Shown in pieces: positions 29,927 to 38,553 of a stretch of DNA of 45,289 bases (the first letter of the stretch is position 1; the number at the start of each line of letters is the position of its first letter). The notes under the pieces were generated by a model that saw nothing but the letters and a program-made list of their open reading frames with translations, did no database searches and was not told the origin of the DNA. Source of the DNA: Nocardioides sp. J54 (lineage in GTDB: Bacteria; Actinomycetota; Actinomycetes; Propionibacteriales; Nocardioidaceae); NCBI RefSeq assembly GCF_000519005.1, contig NZ_JAER01000036.1, positions 1-45,289 on the forward strand, read 5' to 3'. The position numbers and the translations under genes were made by a program.

Positions 29927-31242
29927 TGGCGCGGGTCGTCGTCGTCGGCGGAGGCCTCGGCGGCATGGCCACCGCGGCCCGGCTGGCCAAGCAGGGCCAC
30001 CAGGTCGCGCTGCTCGAGGCGGGCCCGCGGCTGGGCGGTGCCCTCGCGCCGGTCGAGCAGGACGGCTACCGCTGGGAGGGCGGGCCGGCGACGACCCTGG
30101 TCCCGGCGGCGCTGCGCGACCTGTTCCGCAAGACCGGCCGGCCCCTGGAGAAGGAGCTGGCCGGGGAGCTCGAGCCGGTCGCCGTGCTGCGCGAGCACCG
30201 CTTCGAGGACCGCACGTCGGTCCGGCTGCCGGGCGGCTCGCGGGCCGACCAGATCGCGGCGTTCGACGAGCTCGGCGCAGGCCTGGGCGAGGTGTGGGCG
30301 CGCCACGTCGACCTCTACGGGGCGGTGTGGGACGTCCTGCGCCGTCACTACGTGGAGGCACCGGCAGAGCCTGCGGACCGTCGCAGCCTGCCCAAGGAGC
30401 TCGACGACCTCTTCGCCATCCGCGAGACGCTGCACAAGCGGCTGCGCCACGACTTCCGCGACGAGCGGCTGGCCCTCGTGGCCGGCCACCTCCCCCGCGC
30501 CGAGGGCCACGACCTGCGCAACGTGCCGTCGTGGGTCGGCGTCGGCTCCTACCTGGAGCAGACCTTCGGCGGGTGGCGCGTGCCCGGCGGCATGTGCCGG
30601 CTCGCCGACCTCCTGGAGGCGCGCCTGGCGACCCGTGGGGTCACCGTGCGCACCGGCACCGAGGTGGCCGACGTGGTCGTGCGCGGGGGCCGCGCCGTCG
30701 CGGTGCGCACCAGCGAGGGCGATGCGGACGCCGACGTCGTCGTGGTCGCCGTCGACCCGCGCCGGCTGCCCGCGCTCGCGGGCCACGTGCAGAAGACGAT
30801 GCCGGCCCTCCCGCCCGTCGTCACGCACCTCGGCCTGACCGGCGACGTCCCGCCGTTGGAGCACGAGGTCGTGTTCAACGCCGAGCCGATGATCTCGGTG
30901 CGCCCCGGTGTCTCCGCGCCGGAGGGCGGCACGGCGTGGACCCTGCACGGGCGCGGCAAGATCGCCGAGGACATGACCGTGGCGCTGGCCCGGCACGGGC
31001 TCGACGTGCGCGACCACGTCGTCACCCGCGTCGACCTCACGCCTCGCGACCTCGTCCAGCACTGGAACGGCTCGCCGCTGGGCGTGCTGTGGCAGGGCCG
31101 GGGCACCGTCCGCAGCCGGCTCGGGCCGACCACGCCGGTGGCCGGGGTCTACCTCGCCGGTGCGCACGGTGCGCCGGGGGCGGGGGTCCCGTTCGCGACG
31201 CAGTCGGCCGCGCTGGTCGCCGGGCTGGTCGGCCCCGCCTGA
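29926..31242 (+). CDS. FAD-dependent oxidoreductase of the phytoene desaturase (CrtI-like) group
   Basis: The 438-residue product has the N-terminal dinucleotide-binding motif VVVVGGGLGGMATAARLAKQG (in two parts, about 4-24). This is followed by VALLEAGPRLGGALAPVEQ, the second part typical of the GR2/CrtI family, then GGWRVPGGMCRLADLLEARL and the C-terminal FAD motif VYLAGAHGAPGAGVPFATQSAALVAG. Real carotenoid desaturases are about 500 residues. This one is shorter, so the substrate is uncertain. It starts GTG 29926, coupled to the YbaK gene. idsA, which makes polyprenyl diphosphates, is nearby, which permits but does not prove an isoprenoid role. Confidence 0.88.
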   Translation: MARVVVVGGGLGGMATAARLAKQGHQVALLEAGPRLGGALAPVEQDGYRWEGGPATTLVPAALRDLFRKTGRPLEKELAGELEPVAVLREHRFEDRTSVRLPGGSRADQIAAFDELGAGLGEVWARHVDLYGAVWDVLRRHYVEAPAEPADRRSLPKELDDLFAIRETLHKRLRHDFRDERLALVAGHLPRAEGHDLRNVPSWVGVGSYLEQTFGGWRVPGGMCRLADLLEARLATRGVTVRTGTEVADVVVRGGRAVAVRTSEGDADADVVVVAVDPRRLPALAGHVQKTMPALPPVVTHLGLTGDVPPLEHEVVFNAEPMISVRPGVSAPEGGTAWTLHGRGKIAEDMTVALARHGLDVRDHVVTRVDLTPRDLVQHWNGSPLGVLWQGRGTVRSRLGPTTPVAGVYLAGAHGAPGAGVPFATQSAALVAGLVGPA

Positions 31243-31247
31243 GCGGG
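31234..31247. terminator. hairpin at the end of the FAD oxidoreductase gene
   Basis: CCCGC-CTGA-GCGGG has the stop codon in its loop and lies between two convergent genes (the other is metF). There is no T-run, so the call is weak. Confidence 0.3.
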
Positions 31248-31285
31248 AGCCCCCGGCCGGACCACGGTGCGGCGCGGTGAGGCGG

Positions 31286-32176
31286 TCAGACGGTGATCTG
31301 CAGCGCCTCGAAGATCTCGAGCGTCGCCTTGGACCGGTTGAGCGTGTAGAAGTGCAGCCCCGGCGCGCCGCCGACGAGCAGCTCGTCGCACAGCTCGGCG
31401 GCGAGCCGGATGCCCTCGGCCCGCACGGCCGCGGGGTCGCCGTCGTAGGCGCTGATCCGGTCGACGACCGGCTGCGGCACGCTCGTGCCGATCAGCTCGC
31501 CCTGGCGGCGGATCGCGCTGAGGTTCAGGATCGGCATGATGCCCGGCAGGATCGGGATGTCCACGCCGCGGGCGCGCACCCGGTCGACGAGGCCGAAGTA
31601 GTCCTCGGCGCGGAAGAACATCTGGGTGACCGCGAACTCCGCACCGGCCCGCGCCTTGGCGACGAGCACGTCGGCGTCGGCGTCGAGCGACTCCGCGGAC
31701 GGGTGGCCCTCCGGGAACGCGGCGACACCGACCCGGAAGTCGCCGCGCGAGCGGGCGAGCTCGACGAGCTCGATCGCGTAGTTGAGGCCGCCGTCGGTCG
31801 GGGTCCACTCGGCGCGCGGTCCCTCCTGCGGGTCGCCGCGCAGCGCCATCACGTGGTTGACGCCCTCGCGGCCGTAGGCGTCGAGGATCGCCTCGAGCTC
31901 GCCGCGGGTGTGGCCGACGCAGGTCAGGTGCGCCATCGGGATCAGCGAGGTCTCCCGGGCGATGCGGCCGGTGATCGCGACGGTCTTGTCCCGCGTGCTG
32001 CCGCCGGCGCCATAGGTCACCGAGACGAAGGTCGGGCGGTACGGCTCGAGCGCGCGGATCGCGTCCCAGAGCTGGACCTCGCCGGCCTCGTCCTTCGGCG
32101 GGAAGAACTCGAAGGAGAACGAGCGACCGCCCTCGCGGATCAGCTCGCCGAGCGAACGCCCTGCACCTGTCGTCAT
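31286..32176 (-). CDS. metF: 5,10-methylenetetrahydrofolate reductase
   Basis: MetF reduces methylene-THF to methyl-THF with an FAD TIM-barrel, feeding methionine synthesis. The 296-residue product begins MTTGAGRSLGELIREG and has SFSFEFFPPKDEAGE, FVSVTYGAGGSTRD, AHLTCVGHTRGEL, NHVMALRGDPQEGP, VTQMFFRAEDYFGLVDR and PILPGIMPIL, all MTHFR motifs. ATG 32176 has TACACT 7 nt upstream and no SD, so it is probably leaderless. It is divergent from idsA, as Rv2172c is from idsA2 in M. tuberculosis. Confidence 0.95.
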   Translation of the reverse strand: MTTGAGRSLGELIREGGRSFSFEFFPPKDEAGEVQLWDAIRALEPYRPTFVSVTYGAGGSTRDKTVAITGRIARETSLIPMAHLTCVGHTRGELEAILDAYGREGVNHVMALRGDPQEGPRAEWTPTDGGLNYAIELVELARSRGDFRVGVAAFPEGHPSAESLDADADVLVAKARAGAEFAVTQMFFRAEDYFGLVDRVRARGVDIPILPGIMPILNLSAIRRQGELIGTSVPQPVVDRISAYDGDPAAVRAEGIRLAAELCDELLVGGAPGLHFYTLNRSKATLEIFEALQITV

Positions 32177-32183
32177 GGGCCGC

Positions 32184-32189
32184 AGTGTA
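32184..32189 (-). promoter_or_regulatory. -10 of a leaderless metF promoter
   Basis: Minus-strand TACACT ends 7 nt before the metF ATG; no SD is present. Confidence 0.55.
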
Positions 32190-32239
32190 GGTGGAACAGG
32201 TTGTCGCCACCCCATCATCTCGCAGGTGGATACCGTCAC

Positions 32240-32245
32240 TAGGCT
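32240..32245 (+). promoter_or_regulatory. -10 of a leaderless idsA promoter
   Basis: TAGGCT ends 6 nt before the idsA GTG. The metF and idsA promoters are back to back within 75 bp. Confidence 0.55.
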
Positions 32246-32251
32246 GGCCGG

Positions 32252-33340
32252 GTGACCGACCAGCGGTGGGACCCGACCTCCTTCCGGGCGGGCGTCCAGG
32301 CCACGCTCGACGCCTTCCTGGCCGAGCAGGCCGACCGGCTGGCACCGCTGGGCGCCGACGCGTCGCGACTGCTGACCGAGGCCCGGGCGACCGTGTCGGG
32401 CGGCAAGCGCTTCCGCGCCGCCTTCTGCCAGTGGGGCTACGCCGCCGTCGCAGGCGTGCCCGACGGTGACGACGCGAGCGCCGTGCTGCGCGCCGCGGCG
32501 GCCCTGGAACTGCTGCACGCGAGCGCGCTGGTCCACGACGACCTGATGGACGCCTCCGACACCCGCCGCGGCCGCGCGGCGACCCACCGTGGGTTCGAGG
32601 CCGAGCACCGCGCCGACGGCTGGCGCGGCGACCCGGTGCAGTACGGCGCCGCGGCGGCCATCCTGCTCGGCGACCTGCTGCTCTCGTGGGCCGACGAGCT
32701 GGTCCGGCGCTGCGGGCTGGGCTGGGACCGGGTCGGCCCCGCGCTCGAGGTCTTCGACCTGTGCCGCTCCGAGGTGATCGCGGGCCAGTTCCTCGACGTG
32801 TCGGTGCAGGCGCGCGGGCGCGCGACCGTCGAGCAGGCCACGACCGTGCTGCGCTACAAGTCGGCGAAGTACTCCATCGAGCGGCCGCTGCACGTCGGCG
32901 CCGCCCTGGCCGGCGCCGGGCCGGCGACGCTGGAGCGGCTCACCGCCTTCGGCCTGCCGCTCGGTGAGGCGTTCCAGCTGCGCGACGACCTGCTCGGCGT
33001 CTTCGGTGACCCGGCCACCACCGGCAAGCCGGCCGGGGACGACCTGGTCGAGGGCAAGCGCACCGTGCTGGTCGCGCTCGCGCTGCAGGGCGCCGGTGCC
33101 GACGACGCCGCCCGGCTCGACGCCGCGCTCGGCACCGCGCTCGACGAGGACGCCGTCGCGGAGCTGCGCCGGATCATCGACACCAGCGGCGCCCGCGAGC
33201 AGGTCGAGACGATGATCGCCGACCTCGCCACCACGGCGGTCGGCGCGCTGCGCACCGGCCAGGCCGAGGAGGGCTGGGACGCCGGGGCCTGCGAGGTGCT
33301 CGAGCAGCTCGCCACCGCGGCCACCCGCCGCACCCGCTAG
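32252..33340 (+). CDS. idsA: polyprenyl diphosphate synthase (GGPP synthase-like)
   Basis: This prenyltransferase condenses isopentenyl diphosphate with allylic diphosphates. The 362-residue product has GGKRFRAAF (about 50-58), the first Asp-rich motif H95-D96-D97-L-M-D100 followed by TRRG, and the second motif QLRDDLLGVFGDPATTGKP near residue 244. GDDLVEGKRTVLVALAL follows. This pattern is seen in actinobacterial IdsA/GrcC enzymes; chain length cannot be fixed from motifs. GTG 32252 lies 6 nt after a TAGGCT hexamer, so the mRNA is probably leaderless. It may supply menaquinone, carotenoid or undecaprenyl precursors. Confidence 0.93.
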   Translation: MTDQRWDPTSFRAGVQATLDAFLAEQADRLAPLGADASRLLTEARATVSGGKRFRAAFCQWGYAAVAGVPDGDDASAVLRAAAALELLHASALVHDDLMDASDTRRGRAATHRGFEAEHRADGWRGDPVQYGAAAAILLGDLLLSWADELVRRCGLGWDRVGPALEVFDLCRSEVIAGQFLDVSVQARGRATVEQATTVLRYKSAKYSIERPLHVGAALAGAGPATLERLTAFGLPLGEAFQLRDDLLGVFGDPATTGKPAGDDLVEGKRTVLVALALQGAGADDAARLDAALGTALDEDAVAELRRIIDTSGAREQVETMIADLATTAVGALRTGQAEEGWDAGACEVLEQLATAATRRTR

Positions 33341-33345
33341 TCAGC

Positions 33346-33418
<73 letters not shown>

Positions 33419-33425
33419 TCAGCCA

Positions 33426-33839
33426 CTAGTCCAGCAGCGGTACGACGTCCGCGGGTCCCGGCCCGCGCAGCAGCACCTCGACGGCCGGGTCGTCGTCGGC
33501 CCGGCTGCCGAGCACCTCGACGAGCACGGCGAAGCGCCGCGGGTCGGCGTGCGCGAAGCCGCCCCAGGCGTCCCACAGCAGCACCGTCGGCGTGCCGAGG
33601 TCACGCAGGCAGTCGTTGAGGGCGTCCAGGTTGCGGCCGTAGTGCTCCGGCAGCACCAGCGCCCTGCCGATCGCGTCCAGCACGGCGGGCAGCTCCTCGA
33701 GACCCGCGCCGTCGACGTACCCGAACGCCCAGCCGGCGTGCTCCACCGCGTGCTCGACGTCGACGACGTCGAGCGCGGAGTCCCAGCGGTGCACGCCCGG
33801 GGCGTGCCGGCCGGCGAGGACGGCAGCGAGACCGCTCAC
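33426..33839 (-). CDS. barstar-family ribonuclease inhibitor
   Basis: Barstar proteins bind and block barnase-type RNases inside the producing cell. The 137-residue product has the barstar core LVLPEHYGRNLDALNDCLRDL (in two parts, about 61-81), with the conserved Tyr-Gly-x-Asn-Leu-Asp-Ala-Leu and the acidic helix, followed by VLLWDAWGGF. An N-terminal extension of about 45 residues is longer than in Bacillus barstar. GTG 33839 has GGAGGTGA 5 nt upstream, inside the end of the RNase gene, so both are made together. Its partner is the adjacent RNase. Confidence 0.9.
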   Translation of the reverse strand: MSGLAAVLAGRHAPGVHRWDSALDVVDVEHAVEHAGWAFGYVDGAGLEELPAVLDAIGRALVLPEHYGRNLDALNDCLRDLGTPTVLLWDAWGGFAHADPRRFAVLVEVLGSRADDDPAVEVLLRGPGPADVVPLLD

Positions 33840-33843
33840 GGGG

Positions 33844-34314
33844 TCACCTCCGGATCCGCTCGAAGGACTGGTAGTGGTCCTCGGTCCAGTAGAGCTCTCC
33901 CCCGTCGCCGGCGACGATGCGCCGCGCGCCGCGGTGGCTGAGCCCGGGCGTCTCGACGGTGTACTCCCGGTAGTAGCCGCGAGGCCGGTCCGGCAGCAGG
34001 CCCTCGAAGTTGCCGAAGGTCTGGTCGTCGTTGCGCGGGTAGGGGAACGGTCCGCCGGCGTCGATCAGGTCGACGGTCTCGGCGGCCTCGCGGGGCAGGT
34101 CGGCGAGGTCGACGTACGGCAGCCCGTGCTCGTCGACGGACGAGGTCGGGGACCGGGCACCGTCCGTCGGCGTGGCGACCGCGCTGGAGTCCTCGCGGGC
34201 GGTGCCGCCGTCCTCGTCGTCGCCCTGGGACTGCAGCCACCACAGCCCCGCGAGCAGCAGGAGGGTGACGAGGGTCGAGAGGACCTGGCTGGTCCGCCTC
34301 CCGGGGCGCGGCAC
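33844..34314 (-). CDS. secreted or membrane-anchored guanyl-specific ribonuclease (RNase Sa/barnase type)
   Basis: The 156-residue product has one N-terminal hydrophobic segment (about 11-27, VLSTLVTLLLLAGLWWL), a Ser/Thr/Asp-rich spacer to about 60, and an N1/T1-type RNase domain (about 64-156). Motifs are LPREAAETVDLIDAGGPFPY, FGNFEGLLP, YYREYTVETPG, RGARRIV and EDHYQSFERI. E104, R116 and H147 match the RNase Sa triad E54/R69/H85, so it should be active. Without an evident cleavage site it may stay membrane-bound. GTG 34314 is chosen, 11 bp after the upstream gene. The barstar-like gene follows at once. Confidence 0.88.
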   Translation of the reverse strand: MPRPGRRTSQVLSTLVTLLLLAGLWWLQSQGDDEDGGTAREDSSAVATPTDGARSPTSSVDEHGLPYVDLADLPREAAETVDLIDAGGPFPYPRNDDQTFGNFEGLLPDRPRGYYREYTVETPGLSHRGARRIVAGDGGELYWTEDHYQSFERIRR

Positions 34315-34325
34315 CGGGTTCGGCC

Positions 34326-34697
34326 TCAGAAGGCGAGCGCCTGGGCGCGCCGCTTCACCTCGGCGCCGCGGTTCTCGCGCAGGGCGTCGATCGGGCGGCC
34401 CGGGAGGTCGGCGTCGAGGAAGATCCACGCGATGCACTCGCGGTCGTCGAAGCCGTTGTCGTGCAGCACGGTCAGCAGGCCCGGCAGGCCCTTGACCGGC
34501 TCGCCGTCGACGATGAAGAGCGCCGGGATGCCCTGCGGCCGGCCCTTCGCGGGGACGGCGGCCGCCAGCTGGTGGTCGCGCACCATGGTGCGCACCTTGG
34601 CGGGCGTCACGCCGATCTGCGCGGCCGCCTCGTCCCAGGTCAGCCACTCCTCGACGAGGACGGACAGGTCCTGCTCGGCCAGCGGTGCGTCGCTCAT
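34326..34697 (-). CDS. Rv2175c-family helix-turn-helix DNA-binding protein
   Basis: The 123-residue product has an HTH-like LTWDEAAAQIGVTPAKVRTMV (in two parts, about 19-39). The family C-terminal domain follows (GIPALFIVDGEPVKGLPGLL and FDDRECIAWIFLDADLPGRPIDALRENR). In M. tuberculosis Rv2175c is a DNA-binding substrate of the kinase PknL encoded next to it. Here a PknL-like gene lies divergently 135 bp away, so the same kinase-substrate relation is likely. ATG 34697. Confidence 0.92.
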   Translation of the reverse strand: MSDAPLAEQDLSVLVEEWLTWDEAAAQIGVTPAKVRTMVRDHQLAAAVPAKGRPQGIPALFIVDGEPVKGLPGLLTVLHDNGFDDRECIAWIFLDADLPGRPIDALRENRGAEVKRRAQALAF

Positions 34698-34770
34698 GCA
34701 CCCATCTTCCCCCACCGGGCGGTCGAGGATCACACCGGCGTGGCCGCCCGGCGAGCGTGGCCCGGCGCCG

Positions 34771-34776
34771 TACCAT
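34771..34776 (+). promoter_or_regulatory. putative -10 of the kinase gene
   Basis: TACCAT lies 56 bp upstream of the kinase GTG in the divergent gap, leaving a leader of about 50 nt with AGGAGG as SD. No clear -35 is seen. Confidence 0.35.
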
Positions 34777-34832
34777 GGCCGTTCCGGTCCACTTCCCCGG
34801 CCGGTCCAGAGGAACCGCACAGGAGGGTCGCT

Positions 34833-37001
34833 GTGCACAAGGACGAGCGTGCCCGCGGCGAGGCGGCCGCGCGGCGTGGCGACCCCGCGGGCACCTCCCG
34901 GACCGAGGACCACCTGAGCGGCCGCCTGCTCGACGGCCGCTACCGGGTCGGGCCGCGCATCGCCCGCGGCGGCATGGCCAGCGTCTACGAGGCCGTCGAC
35001 ACCCGCCTGGACCGCACCGTCGCGGTGAAGGTCATGCACCCCGGCCTCGGGGACGCCACGACGCAGGAGGACTCCTTCGCCCGCCGCTTCGTGCGGGAGG
35101 CCAAGGCGGCCGCCGGGCTGTCCCACCCGAACGTGGTGGCGGTCTACGACCAGGGCCGCGACGAGGCCGGCGACGGCACGACCTACCTGGTCATGGAGTA
35201 CGTCCCCGGCCACACCCTGCGCGACACGATCACCAAGGAAGCGCCGATGTCGCCCGAGCGGGCGCTGGCCATTCTCGACCCCGTGCTCTCCGCGCTCGGC
35301 TCGGCCCACCGTGCGGGCCTGATCCACCGCGACGTGAAGCCGGAGAACGTGCTGATCGCGGACGACGGGCGGATCAAGGTCGCCGACTTCGGCCTGGCCA
35401 AGGCGGTCAGCGCGGAGACCCAGCACACCGCGACCAATGGCGTGCTGATCGGCACCGTCTCCTACCTCGCGCCCGAGCTGGTCGTCGAGCAGCGTGCGGA
35501 CGCCCGTGCCGACGTCTACGCCGCCGGCGTGATCCTCTTCGAGCTGCTGACCGGCACCAAGCCGCACACCGGCGAGACGCCGATCGCCGTCGCCTACCGC
35601 CACGTCCACCACGACGTGCCGCCGCCGTCCTCGGTCGTGCCCGGCCTGCCGGCGTACGTCGACGCGCTGGTCGCCCGGGCGACCACCCGCGACCCGAGCC
35701 TGCGCCCGGCCGACGCCACGGTGCTGCTGCACCACGTGCACCGGGTCGCCCAGGCCCTGCACGACGGGGTCCGCGAGGACCCCGAGCTGGTCGCCGACCT
35801 GCTGCCGTCGGCACGCTCGGTCGACGGCGACACCACGCCCGAGCCGGTCGGCTCGCTGCTGGCCCAGGCGCCAGGCCTGCTGCCGGCGTCGACCGCGCCC
35901 CGGGCGGGCACCGCCGCCCGCGACGCCGACGGCGAGCGGACCTCGGTCATCCCGGCGTCCGCCGCGTCCCCGGCGGAGCGCACCGCGCGTCGCCCGCGCC
36001 AGGGGGCGGCCCCCGCAGCAGTGGCCGCCCGTCCCGGGCCGGCCGGCGACCATGACGGACCCGACGGCCACGGCGATGCGGGTGCCCACGGGCCCGGACG
36101 CCGCAGCCGCCGCGGCCTGGTGCTCGCCCTCGTCGTCGCCCTGGTCCTGGCCGGCCTCGGCGCCGGCGGTTACTGGTTCGGCTGGGGCCGCTACACCTCG
36201 ACGCCCGGCGTCGTCGGCCTCGAGCAGGCCGCTGCCGAGACGAAGCTCGACGACGCCGGCCTCGGTGCCACGATCGAGGAGGTCCACTCCGACAACGTCG
36301 CGGCCGGGCACGTCGTCTCCAGCGATCCCCGCCCGGGCGAGCGGATCCTGCCCGGTGACGACGTCACCCTCACCGTCTCGCTCGGCCCGGAGGTCTACGA
36401 CGTCCCCGACCTCGCCGGGCTGACCGTGGAGGACGCCGAGCAGTCGCTCGCCGAGGTGCGGATGGTGCTCGGCCGCCAGGTCGAGCGCTGGTCCGAGACC
36501 GTGCCGAAGGGCCGGGTCATCCGAAGCCGCCCGGCCTTCGGCACCGACGCCGCGAAGGCGCTGCCCGTCGACACCGCGGTCGCCGTCGTGGTCAGCAAGG
36601 GACGCAAGCCGATCAAGGTCGGCAGCTGGGCCGGTCGCGACGCCGAGAAGCTCGAGAAGACGCTCGAGGGGCGTGGGCTGCAGGTGAAGGTCGTCGACAC
36701 CGAGTACAGCGACGACGTGCCGCAGGGCCACGTCATCAGCCACACCCCCAAGGCCGGCAGCACGCTCTACAAGGGCGACGAGGTCGAGCTGGTGGTGTCC
36801 AAGGGACCCGAGCTGGTCACCGTCCCCTCGGTGCGCTACTCGTCCACCTCCTCCGCGGTCGAGAAGCTCGAGGACCTCGGCTTCAAGGTGAAGAAGGAGC
36901 GGGCGTCGATCTACCTCAGCGGCCAGGTCGCGTGGGACACCGAGCCCGGCTCGGGCGCCCGGGTGCGCAAGGGCAGCACGATCATCCTCTACGTCGTCTG
37001 A
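34833..37001 (+). CDS. pknL: PASTA-domain serine/threonine protein kinase (PknL-like)
   Basis: The 722-residue membrane kinase has a cytoplasmic kinase domain (about 33-300) with RIARGGMASVYEAVD, catalytic K66, HRDVKPEN at 165-172, DFG at 185-187 and the activation-loop GTVSYLAPE. A disordered Ala/Pro-rich linker leads to one membrane helix (about 428-448) and four extracellular PASTA repeats (about 455-722), which bind muropeptides or lipid II in this family. GTG 34833 follows AGGAGGG. Position beside the Rv2175c-like gene supports PknL. It may connect cell-wall state to gene control. Confidence 0.93.
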   Translation: MHKDERARGEAAARRGDPAGTSRTEDHLSGRLLDGRYRVGPRIARGGMASVYEAVDTRLDRTVAVKVMHPGLGDATTQEDSFARRFVREAKAAAGLSHPNVVAVYDQGRDEAGDGTTYLVMEYVPGHTLRDTITKEAPMSPERALAILDPVLSALGSAHRAGLIHRDVKPENVLIADDGRIKVADFGLAKAVSAETQHTATNGVLIGTVSYLAPELVVEQRADARADVYAAGVILFELLTGTKPHTGETPIAVAYRHVHHDVPPPSSVVPGLPAYVDALVARATTRDPSLRPADATVLLHHVHRVAQALHDGVREDPELVADLLPSARSVDGDTTPEPVGSLLAQAPGLLPASTAPRAGTAARDADGERTSVIPASAASPAERTARRPRQGAAPAAVAARPGPAGDHDGPDGHGDAGAHGPGRRSRRGLVLALVVALVLAGLGAGGYWFGWGRYTSTPGVVGLEQAAAETKLDDAGLGATIEEVHSDNVAAGHVVSSDPRPGERILPGDDVTLTVSLGPEVYDVPDLAGLTVEDAEQSLAEVRMVLGRQVERWSETVPKGRVIRSRPAFGTDAAKALPVDTAVAVVVSKGRKPIKVGSWAGRDAEKLEKTLEGRGLQVKVVDTEYSDDVPQGHVISHTPKAGSTLYKGDEVELVVSKGPELVTVPSVRYSSTSSAVEKLEDLGFKVKKERASIYLSGQVAWDTEPGSGARVRKGSTIILYVV

Positions 37002-37011
37002 GGCGGCGACC

Positions 37012-37920
37012 GTGACCGACCGCGGCGCCCGCCGTACCTCCCTGCTCGCCGCCCTGGCGCTGCTCGCCATGACCGCGTCGTGGGGCTCGACGTTCTTCCT
37101 GATCAAGGACCTGCTCGACCGGGTGCCCACGGTCGACTTCCTCGCCGTGCGCTTCCTCGTCGCCGGCGCCGCGATGGTGCTCGTCGCTCCGCGCGCGGTC
37201 GCCGGCCTCTCCCCCGAGGTGCGCCGCAGGGCGGTGGTGCTCGGCGCGCTGTACGGCGTCGCGCAGATCCTGCAGACCGCCGGGCTCGCGCACACGCCGG
37301 CGAGCGTGTCCGGCTTCATCACCGGCCTCTACGTCGTCGCGACGCCGGTGCTCGCCGCCGTGGTGCTGCGCACGCGGATCAACGGCCTGACCTGGGCGGC
37401 GGTCCTGCTGGCGACCGCGGGCCTGGGCGTACTCACCCTCGACGGCTTCTCGATCGGCTACGGCGAGGCGATCACCCTCGTCGCGGCGCTGCTCTACGCC
37501 GCGCACATCGTCGGCCTCGGCGCCTGGTCCACCGCGTCGGACGCGCTGGGCATGTCGATCCTGCAGGTGCTGGTCATCGCAGCGATCTGCCTGGCAGCCG
37601 CGCTGGTGACCGGCGAGCGCGGCGTGGTGCTGCCCGACCGCGGCGCGGACTGGGTGTCCCTGGTCTACATGGCGCTGGTCGCCGGTGCCGCGGCGATGCT
37701 CGCCCAGACCTGGGCGCAGTCGCACCTGCCGCCCACCCGCAGCGCGATCATCATGAGCATGGAGCCGGTGTTCGCCGCGTTCTTCGCCGTCCTGCTCGGC
37801 GGGGAGCAGGTCACCGCACGGATGGCGGTCGGCGGGCTGATGGTGCTGACGGCGATGCTCGTCGTCGAGGCGCTCCCGCGGCGCAAGGTGGAGGCCGAGG
37901 TCACCCACCTCGCCGTCTAG
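37012..37920 (+). CDS. EamA/DMT-superfamily transporter
   Basis: The 302-residue product has ten predicted membrane helices arranged as two EamA repeats, with ASWGSTFFLIKDLLDRVP near the N-terminus and LPPTRSAIIMSMEPVFAAFFAVLLGGE at the start of the second repeat's conserved part. DMT exporters move amino acids, nucleosides or drugs; the substrate is unknown. GTG 37012 is 10 bp after the kinase stop, so the two are likely co-transcribed. Confidence 0.92.
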   Translation: MTDRGARRTSLLAALALLAMTASWGSTFFLIKDLLDRVPTVDFLAVRFLVAGAAMVLVAPRAVAGLSPEVRRRAVVLGALYGVAQILQTAGLAHTPASVSGFITGLYVVATPVLAAVVLRTRINGLTWAAVLLATAGLGVLTLDGFSIGYGEAITLVAALLYAAHIVGLGAWSTASDALGMSILQVLVIAAICLAAALVTGERGVVLPDRGADWVSLVYMALVAGAAAMLAQTWAQSHLPPTRSAIIMSMEPVFAAFFAVLLGGEQVTARMAVGGLMVLTAMLVVEALPRRKVEAEVTHLAV

Positions 37921-38009
37921 CCGCACCCGGCCGGACGCCCCCACTGGCGCTCGGCGCCGACCCGGCGCACCATGGAGGACGGGGGGTTCGTCGTCCCTGA
38001 GGAGTCGCC

Positions 38010-38492
38010 ATGGCCGGTCACGTCATCCACGTCCACACCACCATCCCGGCGCCACCGGAGCGGGTCTGGGAAGTCATCACCGACGTCGGCCACGCCGACC
38101 AGGTGCTGCGCAGCGTCCACGACAGCGAGGTGCTCACCGACGGCGGCTACGACGTCGGCACCACCTGGCGCGAGCGGCGCACCCTGTTCGGGCACCGCGG
38201 CCCGGAGGAGCTCCACGTCGTCGAGGCCCAGGCGCCGGTCCGCACCGTGGTCGAGGCCGAGGTGGGCGACGACGTCATCCGCACGTCGTACCGCCTCACC
38301 CCGACGCCGGACCGCCAGCGCACCCGGCTGGCGATGACCACGACGGTCGAGATGAGCCACCGCTCGCCGGTGTCGCGCGCCGTCTGGGCGATGTTCGGCG
38401 GTTTCAGCTACGACCGCAGCCGCAAGGTGCTCGAGCACGACCTGGAGGACATCGAGGCGGAGGCCTGCCGGCGCGCCGCCGCGGCCGGCTGA
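38010..38492 (+). CDS. SRPBCC-family (polyketide cyclase/START-like) protein
   Basis: The 160-residue product starts HVIHVHTTIPAPPERVWEVI, the typical SRPBCC first strand and helix, then a hydrophobic-pocket fold with alternating strands to TTVEMSHRSPVSRAVWAMFGG and a long C-terminal helix. Such proteins bind or modify hydrophobic ligands or act as lipid carriers. No ligand can be named. ATG 38010 has GAGGAG 7 nt upstream. It stands alone, 89 bp after the transporter gene. Confidence 0.88.
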   Translation: MAGHVIHVHTTIPAPPERVWEVITDVGHADQVLRSVHDSEVLTDGGYDVGTTWRERRTLFGHRGPEELHVVEAQAPVRTVVEAEVGDDVIRTSYRLTPTPDRQRTRLAMTTTVEMSHRSPVSRAVWAMFGGFSYDRSRKVLEHDLEDIEAEACRRAAAAG

Positions 38493-38539
38493 TACCCCGA
38501 CAGCGGTTCCGTTCCACGGTCCGCGGCGCGGTCGGGGTA
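38493..38539. repeat. 9-bp inverted repeat flanking a 29-nt loop
   Basis: TACCCCGAC (38493-38501) directly follows the SRPBCC stop, and GTCGGGGTA (38531-38539) is its exact reverse complement. The right arm overlaps the TACGGT -10-like hexamer (38538-38543) of the next gene. It may be a terminator for the first gene or an operator for the second. Confidence 0.65.
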
Positions 38540-38553
38540 CGGTGACCCGCGAG

